Part shown: in pieces, positions 22,001 to 24,238 of the stretch
How positions within the stretch are numbered: position 1 is the stretch's first letter
How the letters are laid out: every line of letters starts with the position of its first letter
DNA from: Apostichopus californicus
Lineage: Eukaryota; Echinodermata; Holothuroidea; Aspidochirotida; Stichopodidae
Direction: 5' to 3'
Assembly: GCA_020650975.1 (NCBI GenBank)
Contig: JAIPMN010023531.1
Span: 1,484-25,940, forward strand
DNA length: 24,457 nt
Notes under the pieces: model-generated
Seen by the model: the letters and a program-made list of their open reading frames with translations, nothing else
The model's database searches: none
What the model was told of the DNA's origin: nothing
Made by a program: the position numbers and the translations under genes

Positions 22001-24238
22001 ATGATTTTCTTTAACACCCGTATCAGATAAAAAAAAAGTGAATCTTTCGTTTCATCGGACGAAGTCTTCCATGGGGTTGAGTCTTTGGGAAAAAAATATT
22101 TTGTTGTGTGTGTTTTTTCTTAATTGAAGGTCAGAGGTCATCTGGAGGTAGTACATACAGCCTTTCCAACAGTCACGTACTATTTCTATACAACGTTAAC
22201 TTGCATTTTCCTTGTGTCGAAGAGTATCTGCATTATTGGTAAGCATTTTTGTATATCTGCATTCTATCAACAATGGAAATAATCTGCCAGATAAATCTTA
22301 CGAGCGTGGGAATTAATTCGTATTTGTTTTTTTTGTGTTTTCAGGGGTCATCATCAGCTATGCTCTCATCCATAACAACATTCCTATCCAGAACTCCACC
22401 CAAACCACAGCATCCATCACTGGCCTGGCACCATGGAGCTTGCAGGTGTTCAGATTGGAGGCTTGCACCTCTGCCGGTTGTTCGTATAGCCCAGAGGTCC
22501 AGGTCAGGACCCAGGAGGCTCCCCCAGTCGGTACCATAACCCTGTCTGTCAACCCCATTAATGCAAGGGCTGTGAATGCTTTCTGGTCGGCTCCTGCTCA
22601 ACCTAACGGCGATATCATTTACGACCTCCTGTTTGACGGCTTGTTTTACCTTGCACCAGGTAAGTTATGAGAGGCAAAAAATTATTGTTGACCGTCCAAA
22701 AAACGTAAAAATAAAACACTGCTAGCGGTCCAGGTTGCATCTGTCAACCACTCTTATTTTCTTTGAGAACACCCTTCAAACATATGAAGCTATCAACGTA
22801 AGTGGCTGGGATACTTAGTCTAACACACAGACCAATAGTTCAGTGGACGAAGCAAACTGTCCATTTGTTGTTAAGAGAGACAGAGAAAGCTTTCTATTCA
22901 GTGTTATGGTAGTGACCACATTGTTGTCTTTTATCGTTTAATACAAATGTACATGTGTGTTGTTCACGATCATTTTTATTAATTGTTATCTTTTTTACTA
23001 CAATTTTCTCCCTTCTTCATCCTTCTTTTTTCTTTTTTTTTTTGCCTTCCCAGAAATGAATGAGTATTCTACCTTAACAGAGACCAGAGTTTTATTGAAC
23101 ACCAGCCGGTCCAACCAGATGTTTGTGATTGGTGGGTTGATTCCAGACAGCAGGTACACCGTCAGTGTGAGGGCGTCAAATAGCAGGGGGCGTGTATCCA
23201 GCAGTGATGTCACGGTTACCATGCCAAGAGGAAGTAGGTTTTATGTTCTTGTCTCATGCATATTCATAGGGGGAGGGGCTTGTGTGGCATAATTAAACAC
23301 AAATTGATAAGTAGCATACATTTCCTCTGAATGAGATGGAGGCAAGGTAGGTCAGCCGAAGGGTGGACGGACATGAATAAAGTTTGATGAGAAATAACAA
23401 TATTTTACAATATTACTAAATTCTGTGGGTTTGACAGGAAGTCAAACATTGAGTGTGTTTGGTTTGATTTTCTTGCAAGTAAGACCGTCGAGATGAAATT
23501 ATATGAGACGCTCAAAGATGATGTATATTTTCGTCCCCGCCCAGGTCCCGATGGCGTCTTGCCTCCCTCACTAACTCCAAGTGGTCCCACTTCTATTCTG
23601 GCATTTTGGGCAGAACCAGCGAGAAATAACGCACCTGGGTCGGCTTCATTCTTGTTGACTTTCCGGCCGGCTGACAACCCTGGAGCACAAGAAGAGTAAG
23701 CAAAATGTGTCTCATTTAGATTCTTTTTTAAAGCCACAAGAATTTAAAGAGTAATGATTAAGAGTCGTCTATATACATTATTGATGTTATCCTTCATTTC
23801 TACAAAGAGAGTGCAAACTCGCTTGTTGATTTTGCTCCATTTTGGTGAAAATTTGAACCTCCCCCCTCTCCCCCCCCCAAAAAAAATATATAGTTTGTCA
23901 GTGATAAGATTGCACTTGATTAAACTCTGACAGACTCCAGATTTTTTTTTCACGTAACAAATGTTAACTGCTGAGTAATTTCTTGACTCCATACAACATG
24001 TGCCAAAAAAAAATTCTGTTGAAGTATTTAGGGAACAGAAATGCTTCATGGGAAAATTTAGAATCAAGATCTTATTTGTCGTCTGTTTCTCGTAGATTGT
24101 TTTCAAATCCAACCAGAGCCATGAGTTTCTCCAAACCTGGTCTTGAAGCTTATACGGAGTACGAATTTAAACTCACAGCTGTTAATACATACGGAAGCAC
24201 GGAGAGTCATTGGGTGTCTACCTTCACCCTTGAAACAG
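749..24238 (+). CDS. USH2A: Usherin (USH2A) orthologue, internal part of the gene, 25 exons
   Basis: The 25 exons join into 1,715 codons without a stop. Domain order in fragment residues: laminin-EGF modules 1-233; FN3 1-4 at about 236-646; N-terminal half of FN3-5 at 647-695; laminin G 1 at about 697-905; laminin G 2 at about 905-1095; C-terminal half of FN3-5 at 1098-1138; FN3 6-11 from 1139 to the end. Laminin-EGF repeats, four FN3, two laminin G and then a long FN3 array is diagnostic of usherin, an extracellular protein anchored by one C-terminal membrane segment. In vertebrates it forms stereocilia ankle links and the periciliary complex of photoreceptors with ADGRV1 and whirlin. Signal peptide, laminin N-terminal domain, most of the FN3 array, membrane segment and PDZ-binding tail lie outside. 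Exons are 749-1094, 2592-2781, 3053-3216, 3833-3994, 4780-4980, 5755-6048, 7157-7426, 8693-8859, 9821-9965, 10818-11045, 12437-12709, 13053-13343, 14144-14298, 14756-15011, 15715-15906, 17529-17609, 18015-18206, 18731-18841, 19932-20135, 21085-21371, 21820-21967, 22345-22659, 23054-23233, 23545-23695 and 24096-24238. Confidence 0.93.
1239..1770 (+). repeat. Imperfect direct duplication inside intron 1
   Basis: Copy A begins at 1239 and copy B at 1666. Both share GTCTATGCTGTAG, then CTTTCTTTA-like sequence, ACATTAATCT, CAACTAA and ATTGCTGTTCAGAT (ending 1320 and 1733). Weaker similarity continues into GTCTGATGAACAAT and ATCTGATTGACAAT. Copy A carries an extra short stretch repeating the TTAATCTTAC motif. 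The copies are about 427 bp apart and clearly diverged. It could be an old segmental duplication or two members of an unrecognised repeat family. Confidence 0.6.
2195..2410 (-). mobile_element. tRNA-derived SINE copy 1, minus strand
   Basis: Read on the minus strand, 2408-2341 forms a tRNA-like head: GGAGTGTTAGCTCAGTGG holds a good Pol III A box (TTAGCTCAGTGG) and AGTTCGAGTCA is close to a B box. The first GGAGTG can pair with CACTCC at the end of the head like an acceptor stem, but a normal T stem does not form, so this is a SINE head and not a tRNA gene. A body of about 140 bp follows to about 2200 and is shared with the second copy at 16673-16813. The low-coordinate edge has TTGTATGTAA, possibly the remnant of a simple-sequence tail. 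No protein is encoded. Confidence 0.75.
2592..2781 (+). CDS. USH2A: Usherin exon 2: laminin-EGF module
   Basis: Acceptor TTTTTACAG and donor GAAG|GTAAAA. The first two bases complete the split glycine codon from exon 1 (CCAG|GA gives P-G, then [10 protein letters not shown] closes the previous module). The exon then encodes [49 protein letters not shown]. It leaves two bases of the arginine codon that precedes the last cysteine, so this module ends in exon 3. All eight cysteines of the type are present across the junctions. The loop before RQCDSC is slightly longer than in its neighbours. This is one of only two phase-2 introns in the visible gene. Confidence 0.92.
3053..3216 (+). CDS. USH2A: Usherin exon 3: last laminin-EGF module
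   Basis: Acceptor CTGTCTAG and donor AAAG|GTGACA. One base completes the arginine codon, then [34 protein letters not shown] and [20 protein letters not shown] give the final module of the laminin-EGF array. NDT is a possible glycosylation site. The codon split at the 3' end (G|AA, glutamate) leads straight into the first FN3 domain ([10 protein letters not shown]), the usherin transition from EGF stalk to FN3. An 82-codon antisense frame over the same bases is a shadow. Confidence 0.93.
3217..3832 (+). other. USH2A: Intron 3
   Basis: The intron is 616 bp, from donor GTGACA to acceptor CTCTCCAG. The only structure I see is a pyrimidine-rich minisatellite (3637-3715) about 120 bp before the acceptor. 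The rest is AT-rich and featureless. Confidence 0.85.
3637..3715. repeat. Pyrimidine-rich minisatellite of about 22 bp
   Basis: About three and a half copies of CTTGCCCTCCACGTGCC followed by TTACTC, CTCTC or TTCTC start near 3637, 3660 and 3682, and the array ends in CTTGCTCCCC. It is almost free of purines on the + strand. It lies upstream of the exon 4 polypyrimidine tract but is separated from it by about 100 bp of ordinary sequence. Confidence 0.8.
3833..3994 (+). CDS. USH2A: Usherin exon 4: FN3-1, first half
   Basis: Acceptor TCTCTCCAG and donor GATG|GTAAGG; phase 1 on both sides. It encodes the A to C strands of the first FN3 domain: [21 protein letters not shown], with the core tryptophan, then [21 protein letters not shown] with the usual PNG turn. 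NGT is a possible N-glycosylation site. The codon for glycine is split across the intron. The domain is completed in exon 5. Confidence 0.93.
3995..4779 (+). other. USH2A: Intron 4, no recognisable element
   Basis: The intron is 785 bp of AT-rich unique sequence from donor GTAAGG to acceptor TCACACTAG. I see no repeat, ORF or structured RNA that I can support. Confidence 0.8.
4780..4980 (+). CDS. USH2A: Usherin exon 5: end of FN3-1, start of FN3-2
   Basis: Acceptor TCACACTAG and donor AGTG|GTAAGT; phase 1 on both sides. [26 protein letters not shown] is the E-F region of FN3-1 with the tyrosine corner (LTPYTTYSY). The domain closes at [14 protein letters not shown], and FN3-2 begins with [21 protein letters not shown]. 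The FG loop of FN3-1 reads ASNQAGT and lacks the cysteine pair found in several later domains. Confidence 0.93.
4981..5754 (+). other. USH2A: Intron 5, no recognisable element
   Basis: The intron is 774 bp from donor GTAAGT to acceptor TTAATGTAG. It is AT-rich and contains scattered GGATAAT/GGATGAT-like words. I looked for inverted repeats of a transposon end and found none convincing. Confidence 0.78.
5755..6048 (+). CDS. USH2A: Usherin exon 6: end of FN3-2, start of FN3-3
   Basis: Acceptor TTAATGTAG and donor AATG|GTAATC; phase 1 on both sides. [19 protein letters not shown] continues FN3-2 to [19 protein letters not shown], which contains the tyrosine corner and a C-x4-C pair in the FG loop. 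FN3-3 follows: [20 protein letters not shown] and DHPLEANG. The exon ends exactly after the NG turn, a recurring intron position in this gene. NYS and NIT are possible glycosylation sites. A 109-codon antisense frame overlaps the exon end and intron and is not a gene. Confidence 0.93.
6049..7156 (+). other. USH2A: Intron 6, with a 136-bp tandem repeat
   Basis: The intron is 1,108 bp from donor GTAATC to acceptor TTTCGTAG. Its first half is dominated by the repeat at 6097-6540, listed separately. The second half is AT-rich; frames at 6726-6932 (+) and 6910-7170 (-) show no domain features. Confidence 0.85.
6097..6540 (+). repeat. 136-bp tandem repeat in intron 6
   Basis: Units start at TGTGCTGGCT (6231), TGTTCTGGGC (6367) and TGTTCTGGCT (6503, partial), so the period is 136 bp twice over. 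Each unit contains GGAATATATATG, GCAGCAGTTATTAAATACAT, TGTACAACATTTTATTTAAT and ACAATGCAGTGG or GCAATGCAGTGG. The two full units differ at only a few positions plus small indels, so the duplication is recent. A diverged block at 6097-6230 starts with TGTGCTGGCTTG and TGAGGAATGTGAATGCAA and ends in CCAATGTAGTTG, and may be an older fourth unit. Confidence 0.85.
7157..7426 (+). CDS. USH2A: Usherin exon 7: FN3-3, second part
   Basis: Acceptor TTTCGTAG and donor GCAG|GTTTGT; phase 1 on both sides. [19 protein letters not shown] continues FN3-3 and is followed by an unusually long, proline-rich C'-E region ([37 protein letters not shown]). The domain then closes with [20 protein letters not shown] and [10 protein letters not shown]3-3 is therefore longer (about 120 residues) than the usual 90. 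NFT is a possible glycosylation site. The FG loop lacks cysteines. The donor GTTTGT is weaker than its neighbours; GTAAGA four bases downstream would break the frame into exon 8, so I prefer the first. Confidence 0.9.
7427..8692 (+). other. USH2A: Intron 7, ending in a splice-acceptor minisatellite
   Basis: The intron is 1,266 bp. The first 600 bp is unique sequence, somewhat richer in GC at 7500-7720, with a 79-codon frame that resembles nothing I know. The last 650 bp holds two array segments of a 29-30 bp repeat (8046-8125 and 8236-8704). The final unit carries the acceptor of exon 8. Confidence 0.85.
8046..8125 (+). repeat. Outlying segment of the acceptor-like minisatellite
   Basis: Two complete units, TTTTCATTTTGTTTTATATC followed by AGAGCTGTTG or AGAGCCGTTTG, have CAG ends at 8065 and 8095. 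They are followed by a truncated unit ending TTTTGTTTTAG at 8122. The unit matches the main array at 8236-8704, from which it is separated by about 110 bp of unrelated sequence (8126-8235). Confidence 0.9.
8236..8704 (+). repeat. 29-30 bp minisatellite made of duplicated 3' splice sites
   Basis: There are sixteen units. Each reads TTTTGTTTTATATCAG, then AGCCGTTGTTT and C or TC or TT before ATTTTG. The CAG of each unit ends at 8250, 8279, 8308, 8337, 8367, 8397, 8426, 8455, 8485, 8515, 8544, (8573, mutated to CAA), 8603, 8632, 8662 and 8692, so spacing is 29 or 30 bp. The last unit differs in the acceptor context (TATCTCAG in place of TATATCAG), and its downstream half is the first coding sequence of exon 8. 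The array has no stop in any of the three forward frames. There are no variable spacers, so it is not CRISPR-like. Confidence 0.95.
8693..8859 (+). CDS. USH2A: Usherin exon 8: FN3-4, first half
   Basis: Acceptor TTTTATCTCAG and donor CCCAG|GTTCGA; starts in phase 1 and ends in phase 0. The split codon gives E, then [41 protein letters not shown] and [14 protein letters not shown]: the A to C' strands of FN3-4 with the core tryptophan. The first four residues (EPLF) are encoded by the last unit of the upstream minisatellite, so exon and repeat overlap. This start is the only one of the array chosen by length economy: the CAGs at 8662 and 8632 would also be in frame and would add 10 or 20 residues. 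Confidence 0.88.
9034..9222 (+). repeat. Two diverged 50-bp direct copies
   Basis: GCAGTTTGAATCTATATTCT at 9034 and GCAGTTTGGTCCTATATTCT at 9174 are both followed by GGTGG, then TCATTTGAAATATTTTCTTG or TCATTGAAATAATTTGTAG. The copies are 140 bp apart in the same orientation. Confidence 0.65.
9250..9296. repeat. GATTT-rich low-complexity tract
   Basis: Imperfect runs of TTGATTTGAT and GATATGATTTGAT make up the tract. Confidence 0.75.
9821..9965 (+). CDS. USH2A: Usherin exon 9: FN3-4, second half
   Basis: Acceptor TTCTTTGCAG and donor GTCCT|GTGAGT; begins in phase 0 and leaves one base. [25 protein letters not shown] carries the E strand and tyrosine corner. [13 protein letters not shown] has the C-x4-C pair of the FG loop, and KGSGRTLPS closes the domain. 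The alternative donor at 9961 (GTCCTG) would break the frame into exon 10, whereas GTGAGT gives the split serine codon T|CA. Confidence 0.92.
9966..10817 (+). other. USH2A: Intron 9, no recognisable element
   Basis: The intron is 852 bp of AT-rich sequence from donor GTGAGT to acceptor TTATTTAAG. It has an A-run at about 10744-10756. The 75-codon frame at 10418-10645 has no domain features. No repeat family recognised. Confidence 0.8.
10818..11045 (+). CDS. USH2A: Usherin exon 10: first half of FN3-5 and start of laminin G 1
   Basis: Acceptor TTTAAG and donor ACAG|GTAAGA; phase 1 on both sides. [41 protein letters not shown] encodes strands A to C' of an FN3 domain with the core tryptophan and PNG turn. 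After a proline-rich link ([10 protein letters not shown]) the sequence becomes [20 protein letters not shown], the typical opening strand of a laminin G domain. No E-F-G half of the FN3 is present before the laminin G pair; it appears in exons 15 and 16. NAT is a possible glycosylation site. Confidence 0.9.
11046..12436 (+). other. USH2A: Intron 10, no recognisable element
   Basis: The intron is 1,391 bp from donor GTAAGA to acceptor TTGTATAG. The open frame continues past the donor to 11233 but turns into non-homologous sequence with a C run near 11107. A G-rich stretch lies at 12180-12275. Nothing else is supported. Confidence 0.8.
12437..12709 (+). CDS. USH2A: Usherin exon 11: laminin G 1, core
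   Basis: Acceptor TTGTATAG and donor ACAG|GTTTGC; phase 1 on both sides. [92 protein letters not shown] follows the laminin G pattern: EFR strand, LLLFAAS, the ALQL-DGR-like strand and the DGEWHRV signature. Laminin G folds are lectin-like beta sandwiches used for binding matrix partners. The two minus-strand frames here are shadows of this exon. Confidence 0.94.
12710..13052 (+). other. USH2A: Intron 11, no recognisable element
   Basis: The intron is 343 bp, very T-rich, from donor GTTTGC to acceptor GCACTTAG. Confidence 0.82.
13053..13343 (+). CDS. USH2A: Usherin exon 12: laminin G 1 end, laminin G 2 start
   Basis: Acceptor GCACTTAG and donor AATG|GTATGA; phase 1 on both sides. [20 protein letters not shown] and [20 protein letters not shown] are the conserved closing strands (GGLP and F-x-GC-x-R-x-x-x-I). 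A second cysteine in [10 protein letters not shown] gives the usual laminin G disulfide. GVHFPGNG begins the second laminin G domain. A 96-codon frame overlapping in another register is a shadow. Confidence 0.94.
13344..14143 (+). other. USH2A: Intron 12, with a 17-bp minisatellite near its 3' end
   Basis: The intron is 800 bp from donor GTATGA to acceptor CCTTTCAG. The first 590 bp has no supported feature. The 17-bp repeat at 13940-14117 ends about 25 bp before the acceptor and is listed separately. Confidence 0.85.
13940..14117. repeat. 17-bp minisatellite, about ten units
   Basis: The consensus is CATATTCATACAGCATG, with variants such as CATATTCATACAACATG, CATATTCATGCAACATA, CACATTCATTCAGCAGG and CATATTCATGCACCATA. 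Unit length is 17, rarely 18. A looser relative at 13910-13939 may be a degenerate first unit. The repeat is open in two forward frames, giving histidine-rich and isoleucine-rich conceptual peptides, but it is in the intron. Confidence 0.92.
14144..14298 (+). CDS. USH2A: Usherin exon 13: laminin G 2, first part
   Basis: Acceptor TACCTTTCAG and donor TAAAG|GTACCA; starts phase 1 and ends phase 0. [51 protein letters not shown] contains the F-x-V-x-L-x-x-R-T strand and the GTLLFSHG strand of laminin G. Confidence 0.92.
14299..14755 (+). other. USH2A: Intron 13, no recognisable element
   Basis: The intron is 457 bp of AT-rich sequence from donor GTACCA to acceptor ATCTGACAG. Confidence 0.82.
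14756..15011 (+). CDS. USH2A: Usherin exon 14: laminin G 2, middle
   Basis: Acceptor GCATCTGACAG and donor GACTG|GTAAGT; starts phase 0 and leaves one base. [74 protein letters not shown]: the CDGQWREI motif is the laminin G signature equivalent to DGEWHRV in the first domain, and VYLGGVPE is the penultimate strand. There is no + strand ATG early in the exon, so a simple ORF scan favours the antisense shadows instead. Confidence 0.93.
15012..15714 (+). other. USH2A: Intron 14, with a tRNA-like fragment
   Basis: The intron is 703 bp from donor GTAAGT to acceptor TATTCTTCAG. It contains a degenerate minus-strand tRNA-like segment near 15190-15245. Otherwise AT-rich. Confidence 0.8.
15190..15245 (-). 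mobile_element. Possible degenerate tRNA-derived SINE head, minus strand
   Basis: The minus strand reads TTCAGGTCGCTGGCTTGAAC followed by CC. This resembles the variable loop and T arm of a tRNA, with a B-box-like GGCTTGAACCC at 15197-15207. The A-box region, about 50 bp upstream on that strand, is poorly conserved. No cloverleaf can be completed. Confidence 0.4.
15715..15906 (+). CDS. USH2A: Usherin exon 15: laminin G 2 end and resumption of FN3-5
   Basis: Acceptor TATTCTTCAG and donor ACTG|GTATGG; phase 1 on both sides. [20 protein letters not shown] and [10 protein letters not shown] give the closing laminin G strands with both cysteines. After a short link ([12 protein letters not shown]) the sequence [14 protein letters not shown] is an FN3 E strand leading into the tyrosine corner completed in exon 16. 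So the exon bridges from the inserted laminin G pair back into the interrupted FN3. Confidence 0.92.
16128..16200 (+). mobile_element. tRNA-like segment, probably a SINE head
   Basis: TGAGCCCAATTGATAGG resembles a Pol III A box region, ACACTGGACTTGCAAGCC an anticodon arm, and GGTTTGAACC (16190-16199) a B box. The spacing between the boxes is about ten bases longer than in a tRNA, so it is not a functional tRNA gene. Confidence 0.5.
16278..16345 (+). mobile_element. Second tRNA-like segment in intron 15
   Basis: GGATAGTTCAGTTGGTGGGC looks like an A-box region (16281-16292) and TTGTTCAAGTC (16331-16341) a weak B box. It lies about 80 bp after the segment at 16128-16200 in the same orientation, so the two may be one dimeric or nested SINE. 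Confidence 0.35.
16673..16813 (-). mobile_element. SINE copy 2, body only, minus strand
   Basis: From GCAGGAACTCGCGAAGAAGC to ACGACATACATTAATCT this matches 2201-2341 almost base for base, with scattered substitutions and no large indels. The tRNA-like head seen beside copy 1 is absent here: the sequence beyond 16813 is unrelated. On the low-coordinate side is a GTATGTATGTATGTAATGTA microsatellite, possibly the SINE tail. A + strand frame of 73 codons across it is not a gene. Confidence 0.8.
17362..17432 (+). repeat. G-rich GGT/GGA tract
   Basis: Runs of GGG, GGGGGGGG and GGGG are separated by TGGTGGT and GATGGTGGT. This is enough for intramolecular G-quadruplex formation in DNA or pre-mRNA. 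It lies about 100 bp before exon 16. Confidence 0.8.
17529..17609 (+). CDS. USH2A: Usherin exon 16: second half of FN3-5
   Basis: Acceptor TCTTATAG and donor GGAG|GTAAAT; phase 1 on both sides. This is the smallest exon seen, 81 bp: [19 protein letters not shown] and SIGRTREG. It completes the tyrosine corner begun by LQVFT in exon 15 and provides strands F and G with the RT ending common to FN3 domains of this protein. It supplies the half missing from exon 10. The FG loop (ASNSIGF) lacks the cysteine pair. Confidence 0.9.
17610..18014 (+). other. USH2A: Intron 16, no recognisable element
   Basis: The intron is 405 bp from donor GTAAAT to acceptor GTCTTCTCAG. AT-rich, nothing supported. Confidence 0.82.
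18015..18206 (+). CDS. USH2A: Usherin exon 17: FN3-6, first half
   Basis: Acceptor GTCTTCTCAG and donor CTCTG|GTAAGC; phase 1 on both sides. [20 protein letters not shown] and [20 protein letters not shown] hold the core tryptophan and B-C strands. [20 protein letters not shown] makes the C' region. A decayed partial copy of the 3' part of this exon sits about 155 bp downstream (18298-18378). Confidence 0.92.
18298..18378 (+). pseudogene. Decayed tandem copy of the 3' half of exon 17
   Basis: Intron bases 18299-18333 (ATATCCCACTGCTAACACCGG, then GCAGCTAT) align with exon 17 from 18144 (ATATCCCACTACTGACACCGG, then GCTGCTAT). The read-through is [10 protein letters not shown] against [10 protein letters not shown]. 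Several differences fall at synonymous sites (CTA/CTG, CTG/CTA, GCT/GCA, ATA/ATT). Similarity fades into TGTATGGATTAAAATGTCTG against the exon's TTATGGACACTTCATCAG and the copy acquires TAA and TGA stops. No acceptor AG precedes it, so I call it a dead exon fragment. Confidence 0.6.
18523..18712 (+). repeat. 27-bp minisatellite beside exon 18
   Basis: There are seven units of about 27 bp: ACTGCAAACCTTGTAATACC followed by CCATTTC, with ACAACC replacing ATACC in three units and single-base insertions or losses in others. It ends 18 bp before the first base of exon 18; only ATCTACTCTTTTCCATAG separates them. Forward frames are open through it, and a minus-strand frame reads it as a repeated peptide, but it is intronic. 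Confidence 0.93.
18731..18841 (+). CDS. USH2A: Usherin exon 18: FN3-6, second half
   Basis: Acceptor TTTTCCATAG and donor GGAAG|GTAAGT; phase 1 on both sides. [20 protein letters not shown] and [17 protein letters not shown] contain the tyrosine corner (IPFTNY) and the C-x4-C FG loop (ACTAGGC). NIT is a possible glycosylation site. The acceptor has a short pyrimidine tract because the minisatellite sits directly upstream. Confidence 0.92.
18842..19931 (+). other. USH2A: Intron 18, no recognisable element
   Basis: The intron is 1,090 bp from donor GTAAGT to acceptor GATTTCCTAG. It contains a C-rich run near 18989-19004. The 122-codon minus-strand frame at 19097-19465 has no domain, no repeats and ordinary intron composition, so I do not call it a gene. 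Confidence 0.8.
19932..20135 (+). CDS. USH2A: Usherin exon 19: FN3-7, most of the domain
   Basis: Acceptor GATTTCCTAG and donor GACAG|GTCAGT; phase 1 on both sides. [60 protein letters not shown] and TGYRFILT give strands A to F with the tryptophan and PNG turn. NHT is a possible glycosylation site. The exon lies in an open frame with no upstream ATG, so it is easily missed by ATG-anchored ORF scans. Confidence 0.92.
20136..21084 (+). other. USH2A: Intron 19, with a G-rich tract
   Basis: The intron is 949 bp from donor GTCAGT to acceptor GAATTATAG. A G-rich tract of runs up to ten G lies at about 20191-20246, just inside the donor side, and could form a G-quadruplex. A 65-codon frame at 20422-20619 has no recognised feature. 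Confidence 0.82.
21085..21371 (+). CDS. USH2A: Usherin exon 20: end of FN3-7 and most of FN3-8
   Basis: Acceptor GAATTATAG and donor GTCATG|GTGAGC; starts in phase 1 and ends in phase 0. [20 protein letters not shown] completes FN3-7 with its C-x4-C FG loop. [60 protein letters not shown] and [16 protein letters not shown] give FN3-8 through strand F. NTS is a possible glycosylation site. The 70-codon antisense frame is a shadow. Confidence 0.93.
21372..21819 (+). other. USH2A: Intron 20, with a short tandem repeat and a B-box-like site
   Basis: The intron is 448 bp from donor GTGAGC to acceptor GATTACTTCAG. The repeat at 21395-21466 begins 23 bp inside the donor. GGGTTCGAGTCCC at 21508-21520 looks like a tRNA B box and T stem, but no A box or cloverleaf is visible upstream, so at most it is a SINE scrap. 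Confidence 0.8.
21395..21466 (+). repeat. 21-bp tandem repeat next to the exon 20 donor
   Basis: Two perfect 21-bp units, AAATTTTGAAATTTTGAAAT plus T, at 21395 and 21416 are followed by a diverged unit with TTTGAAAG repeats to 21466. The internal period is about 8 bp. The frame from exon 20 reads through it until a stop near 21461. Confidence 0.9.
21820..21967 (+). CDS. USH2A: Usherin exon 21: end of FN3-8, start of FN3-9
   Basis: Acceptor GATTACTTCAG and donor AACG|GTAAGA; starts phase 0 and ends phase 1. [20 protein letters not shown] closes FN3-8 with its C-x4-C FG loop. [20 protein letters not shown] and [10 protein letters not shown] begin FN3-9 and stop exactly after the PNG turn. There is no ATG in the frame, so ORF lists miss it. 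Confidence 0.92.
21968..22344 (+). other. USH2A: Intron 21, no recognisable element
   Basis: The intron is 377 bp from donor GTAAGA to acceptor TTTGTGTTTTCAG. AT-rich, nothing supported. Confidence 0.82.
22345..22659 (+). CDS. USH2A: Usherin exon 22: end of FN3-9 and start of FN3-10
   Basis: Acceptor TTTGTGTTTTCAG and donor CCAG|GTAAGT; phase 1 on both sides. [40 protein letters not shown] and [20 protein letters not shown] finish FN3-9, with C-x4-C in the FG loop and a less typical tyrosine corner (LAPWSLQVF). FN3-10 begins with [20 protein letters not shown] and [23 protein letters not shown] is a possible glycosylation site. Two antisense frames and one alternative + frame here are shadows. 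Confidence 0.93.
22660..23053 (+). other. USH2A: Intron 22, no recognisable element
   Basis: The intron is 394 bp ending in a long T/C-rich tract and acceptor CTTCCCAG. ATAGTTCAGTGG at about 22835 resembles a Pol III A box, but no B box follows. Confidence 0.8.
23054..23233 (+). CDS. USH2A: Usherin exon 23: FN3-10, second half
   Basis: Acceptor CTTCCCAG and donor GGAA|GTAGGT; phase 1 on both sides. [60 protein letters not shown] holds strands E to G with the tyrosine corner (LIPDSRY). The FG loop has no cysteines. NTS is a possible glycosylation site. The split serine codon A|GT into exon 24 selects GTAGGT over the nearby GTTTTA. Confidence 0.9.
23234..23544 (+). other. USH2A: Intron 23, no recognisable element
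   Basis: The intron is 311 bp from donor GTAGGT to acceptor CGCCCAG. Nothing supported. Confidence 0.8.
23545..23695 (+). CDS. USH2A: Usherin exon 24: FN3-11, first half
   Basis: Acceptor CCCGCCCAG and donor GAAGA|GTAAGC; starts phase 1 and leaves two bases. [20 protein letters not shown] and [20 protein letters not shown] encode strands A to C. The PNG turn of the other domains is replaced by [15 protein letters not shown] leads into exon 25 through a split glutamate codon. A 110-codon antisense frame is a shadow. Confidence 0.9.
23696..24095 (+). other. USH2A: Intron 24, no recognisable element
   Basis: The intron is 400 bp from donor GTAAGC to acceptor TTTCTCGTAG. It contains a CCCTCTCCCCCCCCCAAAA tract near 23866. 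The 122-codon minus-strand frame across it has low-complexity composition and no domain; I do not call it a gene. Confidence 0.8.
24096..24238 (+). CDS. USH2A: Usherin exon 25: FN3-11, second half, last exon in window
   Basis: Acceptor TTTCTCGTAG and donor ACAG|GTAACT; starts after two bases of a glutamate codon and ends phase 1. [40 protein letters not shown] and STFTLETG supply strands E to G with a classic tyrosine corner (LEAYTEY). FG loop AVNTYGS has no cysteines. The gene continues to the right: the split glycine-type codon has no partner before the window ends. Confidence 0.92.

Noticed and set aside
22830..22850. A-box-like ATAGTTCAGTGG in intron 22
   Set aside because: No B box at a usable distance and no tRNA fold.
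23744..24112. 122-codon minus-strand frame spanning intron 24
   Set aside because: It runs through poly-C/A low-complexity sequence and into exon 25 antisense; no features.
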